A DNA stretch of 64,000 nt from positions 18,067,320-18,131,319 of the forward strand of contig OY987230.1 of assembly GCA_963920705.1 (NCBI GenBank). The letters are read 5' to 3'. Each line of letters opens with the position of its first letter. Position 1 is the stretch's first letter. Under the pieces are notes generated by a model. The model was given only the letters and a program-made list of their open reading frames with translations. It made no database searches and was not told the DNA's origin. Shown here piece after piece: positions 60,776 through 64,000 of this stretch. Origin of the DNA: Odiellus spinosus. Lineage: Eukaryota; Arthropoda; Arachnida; Opiliones; Phalangiidae. Made by a program: the position numbers and the translations under genes.

Positions 60776-61123
60776 TAAGATTCCGAGATTTGAATTTTCA
60801 GTGATAAACTGAAACTAAGAGCTAAAAAAGTAGATTTCAGAATCTACTACAAATAATTATGAATATAAGAATTTTTCGGGCAGATCCTAGAACGAATATT
60901 CTCGTTTTCAGAATCAAACACTATCAGAAGTTAATGTACTGTACATATTTTTAAATACTAACAAATAACGGAGAAATCTTGACATTCAAAAATAGGCGGG
61001 TGGAAAAAAAAAAATCGATAAAAAAAACAAAGGTAGCATTTCGATCGAAAGACTATCGCCATCTGGGATGATCTGGGTTATGCCTCGATATTAAACTGAT
61101 AAGTTATCTTGTAAAAATACAAG

Positions 61124-63189
61124 ATGGAGTGTAAAAAAGTGGCTATAGTAAATACAAAATATTGTAAAATCTTAATATTTTCATACCCTAATTTATATTT
61201 TAATCATTTCTTAGGTAACCGGAGGTAATAAGGGTATTGGATTCGAGATTGTCAAGAAATTGTGCCAAAAATTTGACGGAGATGTAATATTAACAGGTTA
61301 ACTTACTACGGAAATAAACTATTTAAATGTAATTACCAATTTCTTGCTCGACTGATACAGCTCGTGACGATGAGAGAGGTTTGACGGCGGTTAAAAAGCT
61401 TCAAGAGTTGGAGCTGAAACCAAAATTTCATCAATTAGATATTGATAACGAAGAAAGTTTATTAAAATTCAAAGAATATGTCAGAAATTCCTACGGAGGA
61501 ATTGACATTCTAGTCAACAATGCCGCTATTTGTTACATTTATGCAAAAGTCACGCTTAATTCTCACTTTAAAAATTTTAATTAAAATAGTATTAAATCTA
61601 GGGTGAATCTACACTGCCACTTTTGGAACAGGCTGAAAAAACCTTACAAACCAATTATACCTCGACTAAAAGAGTTTGCGATGTTTTATTTCCACTATTA
61701 AGAAAGCACGCAAGGTATTTATCGATAACAAAATTAAATAAAAATATATTTCACCTTTAAAATCTTAATTTTTCAAAACTAGGGTCGTGAACCTATCAAG
61801 TTCAGGTGGAAGGTTAATCCACCTATCAAATGAGACACTTAAAAATCAATTCACAGATCCAAATTTAACTGAAGAAAAATTGGATCAACTAATTGAAACT
61901 TATTTGAAGTAATTACTTAGACTTAAGGCAGAGCTGCTTCAGTGACCTTGAGTTTCGTATTACTCTTATTGGTCGGATGTGACCTCGCCCATTAATTTAA
62001 TTTTTGTCGTCTGCTTTGTAACATTTCAAAGTTCCTTTAAAGGGAGTATATAAAGAAAATCAAAAAATCGTCTGCTAACGGGCGCTGTAGTTTCCTAACG
62101 TAATTTGCGCCGCTTTAAGAGAAGGATACTCCCTTTAAAGGCCCTATCTGCTCTGAAATTTGCCTATTTTAAATGCTCTTCACGTACGCACAAAATCTAG
62201 CTTTGACTGTACAAAACGTCGTCTGCTAAGCTAAAAAAGGCGACTTTAAAGGGGCTATAAAAATCGCAGATAGTCCCTTTAAGGACCAATAATTTATAAT
62301 GTTTATAATCTAGTGACATAAAACAAGGAGCTCATTTAGAAAAAGGCTGGCCTACCACGTATCCTACATCCAAAATCTTCCTAACAGCTCTTACATTCAT
62401 CCAGCATAGGAAATTAAGTTTAAACCCTGATCTTGATATCGTAATTAATTCAGTAAGCCTTTAATATTAAACCAACTGTATCAGTTTAATTATTTTATAT
62501 CAAATTTAATATCGGTAGGTACACCCTGGATTCGTCGATACCGATATGAATAATCATAGAGGCGTTCTGACACCCGAACAAGGTAGTTAAATTTCTATAA
62601 TTGACACCAAATTCAGATTAAAGGAAGCATTTACTAGAAAGAGTCTATTGAAAGTTTTGTTCCCTATTGCTGGATCCATGTCGTCTGCTTATTTAATCTT
62701 GCTAACTTGAAAATATTTCCCATTTGTCTCTTGATGTCAAAGCCCCAGAGAGCTTAAATTTTTCTATAGTTCTCATGCGGAGAAACAAACAATAAACAGA
62801 CAAGATCAAATAATCTGTAGCTAACTGTCAGTGGTCGCAAGATAAATTTGGTCTCGTATTTATCATATTAAAAGGAAGTAATAAAACTCTAACCCAAGGT
62901 AGATGGTATAAATTCACATTTCTGCTACTATATCTAACAAATGCTCACTAAAAGGGCGCTAGTTACTTTAGGAAACAAGATGTCGCGATCGCTAGCAGAC
63001 GACGTTTCGATTTGGTTTACACTCCCTTTAATCTGAACAACTAACAATGTACTAGCACTAATAATTTATATATTGACAGGAGCCGAAGCCCCAGTTTACC
63101 TGGCTCTTTTACCTCCTAATGTCGAATCACCACGCGGGGAATATGTATGGTGCGATAAAACTATTGCGGATTGGTCAAAATCAGAGTGA
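61124..63189 (+). CDS. CBR1-like: Carbonyl reductase [NADPH] 1-like, complete, 8 exons
   Basis: Exons: 61124-61147, 61215-61296, 61361-61548, 61602-61714, 61783-61908, 62314-62452, 62519-62582, 63080-63189. They total 846 bp, giving 281 residues against 277 in human CBR1. All introns are GT/AG and all phases agree. It is a classical short-chain dehydrogenase fold with NADPH motif TGGNKGIG (residues 10-17), TARD, NNAA (usually NNAG), catalytic Ser in VVNLSSSGG (about 142), and YPTSK giving Tyr194 and Lys198. VHPGFVDTDM and GAEAPVYLALLP match the C-terminal part. It reduces carbonyl compounds such as quinones, prostaglandins and xenobiotics in the cytosol. Exon 1 encodes only MECKKVAI. Intron 5 holds two small transposons. 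A tandem paralogue starts 464 bp downstream. Confidence 0.93.
62034..62141. mobile_element. 108 bp foldback in intron 5 of reductase gene
   Basis: CCTTTAAAGGGAGTAT at 62034-62049 is perfectly inverted as ATACTCCCTTTAAAGG at 62126-62141. GTCGTCTGCT-type motifs inside and around it recur at 60703, 62217, 62690 and 62996, so related elements have inserted repeatedly near this gene. Confidence 0.8.
62142..62284 (-). repeat. AAAGGGGCTATCTGCGATTT element, copy 2
   Basis: The inverted copy of 60636-60775, sharing CTAGCTTTGACTGTACAA, CGTCGTCTGCTAAGCTAAAA and AATCGCAGATAG. It lies in intron 5 immediately after the foldback element and ends 29 bp before exon 6. Confidence 0.78.
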
Positions 63190-63652
63190 AATATAGACCT
63201 AGCGGGGAAAGAAGATTTTGTTCTACTGTTTTTCACCAGGTTGATAGAATGCTTATACAAGGCGTTTAATCCCTTCCGTTGTTTGAGAAACATACTAGCT
63301 AGTGCGATGTCATATTACACGACTTCTCTTTCCCCACTCAGGTCAAATGAAAAACTGTAATTTGTAAGGATGAAAGTTTGAAATAAAAGTTTCGTGATTT
63401 AAAAACGGCGCCTATGTAACTAATTTGGCATGAAATTTCATTTTAACGCCATCTATAATGGGAATTTACGATTCAGACATGCGCATGGTGTCAAAATGCA
63501 AAGGTTTGGTCTTTGACAGAGAGAGGATAATCAGTTATCAGTTTGAAGCCCGGGTGTACTTTCGCAACTTCAAAACCGGCAGTTAAATTAAGCTAGTTAA
63601 TTGTCCTTGGATTTTTGATAAAAATTAATCAACTTATTGATTTTATTGAAAA
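63190..63652. other. Short spacer between tandem reductase genes
   Basis: The 463 bp spacer must hold the 3' end of the first gene and the promoter of the second. TTAATTGTCC and AT-rich sequence precede the second ATG. No TATA box is obvious. Confidence 0.5.
63382..63387 (+). terminator. Candidate poly(A) signal for first reductase gene
   Basis: AATAAA about 193 bp after the stop codon at 63187-63189 and 266 bp before the next start codon. It is the only plus-strand AATAAA in the gap that I see. The position is sensible, but there is no transcript evidence. Confidence 0.5.
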
Positions 63653-64000
63653 ATGGCTGCTACTCGAGTGGCAATCGTGAGTTAACTTTTTATTCTTTTA
63701 ACGTTGCGTATCAAACTACCAGGGTAAACATTAATAATGCCTTATGTTTCTATCAATTGGTATTTATTATAAATTAACTTTAAACAACAAATCTAGGTAA
63801 CTGGTGGTAACAAGGGCATTGGTTTCGCAATCGTAAAGGGGTTGTGCGAAAAATTTCAAGGGGATGTGTATTTGACCGGTACAAACAAATTTTTATTAAA
63901 TTCCTAAACACTTTCTAAAAATTAATAAACTCTGGGACTACAGCTCGAGATGAGGGCAGAGGAACTGATGCGGTTAAAAAATTAGAAGCTGAAGGATTGA
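63653..64000 (+). CDS. CBR1-like: Second carbonyl reductase-like gene, 5' part (cut by window end)
   Basis: Exons 63653-63676, 63797-63878 and 63944 to beyond 64000. The first encodes MAATRVAI, the second VTGGNKGIGFAIVKGLC and EKFQGDVYLT, the third ARDEGRGTDAVKKLEAEGL. Exon lengths (24 and 82 bp) and phases (0, 1) are identical to those of the upstream gene, showing tandem duplication. The NADPH-binding motif TGGNKGIG is intact. The rest lies outside the window, so catalytic residues cannot be checked. Confidence 0.92.

Noticed and set aside
61909..62313. Apparent frameshift between reductase exons 5 and 6
   Set aside because: Using the acceptor at 62312-62313 (ATAATCTAG) instead of the later AAG restores frame and gives NDIKQGAHLEKGWP, matching the family. 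The gene is intact.

Overview
The window is from the nuclear genome of a non-vertebrate animal. It is AT-rich, has many small introns with GT/AG ends, and is full of short inverted-repeat transposons and tandem arrays. I cannot name the species. Only three protein genes can be supported: a BAMBI orthologue on the minus strand (three exons, 11489-55910) and two tandem carbonyl reductase (CBR1-like) genes on the plus strand (61124-63189, complete; 63653 to the window edge, partial).

Layout: 1-8060 is a satellite/minisatellite block made of several nested tandem families. Most share a short core (ACACCCCCTGTA or its complement). The array changes orientation near 1.32 kb and ends next to a GGGGTACCCC palindrome. 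8.1-11.5 kb is gene-free sequence downstream of BAMBI. BAMBI exons 3 and 2 lie at 11.5-12.0 and 15.6-16.0 kb. Its signal-peptide exon lies at 55.8-55.9 kb, so intron 1 is about 39.8 kb and fills most of the window. That intron holds a second minisatellite (28.9-29.4 kb) with the same core and palindrome, a TTAA-flanked element with a THAP-domain exon, several MITE families, tandem repeats of 31, 41 and 176 bp, and LTR-type primer-binding-site motifs matching tRNA-Phe. 55.9-61.1 kb is intergenic, followed by the two reductase genes.

The BAMBI model rests on exon phases (both introns phase 1), the ten-cysteine ectodomain, and a transmembrane segment closely matching vertebrate BAMBI. BAMBI is a kinase-less pseudoreceptor that damps TGF-beta/BMP signalling. 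The reductases are cytosolic NADPH-dependent short-chain dehydrogenases, and the complete copy keeps all catalytic residues. No functional link between BAMBI and the reductases is apparent.

The best candidates for undescribed biology are: (a) the dispersed minisatellite family with a palindromic edge sequence; (b) the TTAA element carrying a THAP exon and an opposite-strand P2X7-C-terminal-like exon, probably an internally deleted Kolobok-type transposon; and (c) three unrelated MITE families that all start with CA and appear to make 7-bp target duplications. Nearly all other open frames are by-products of stop-free tandem repeats or chance.
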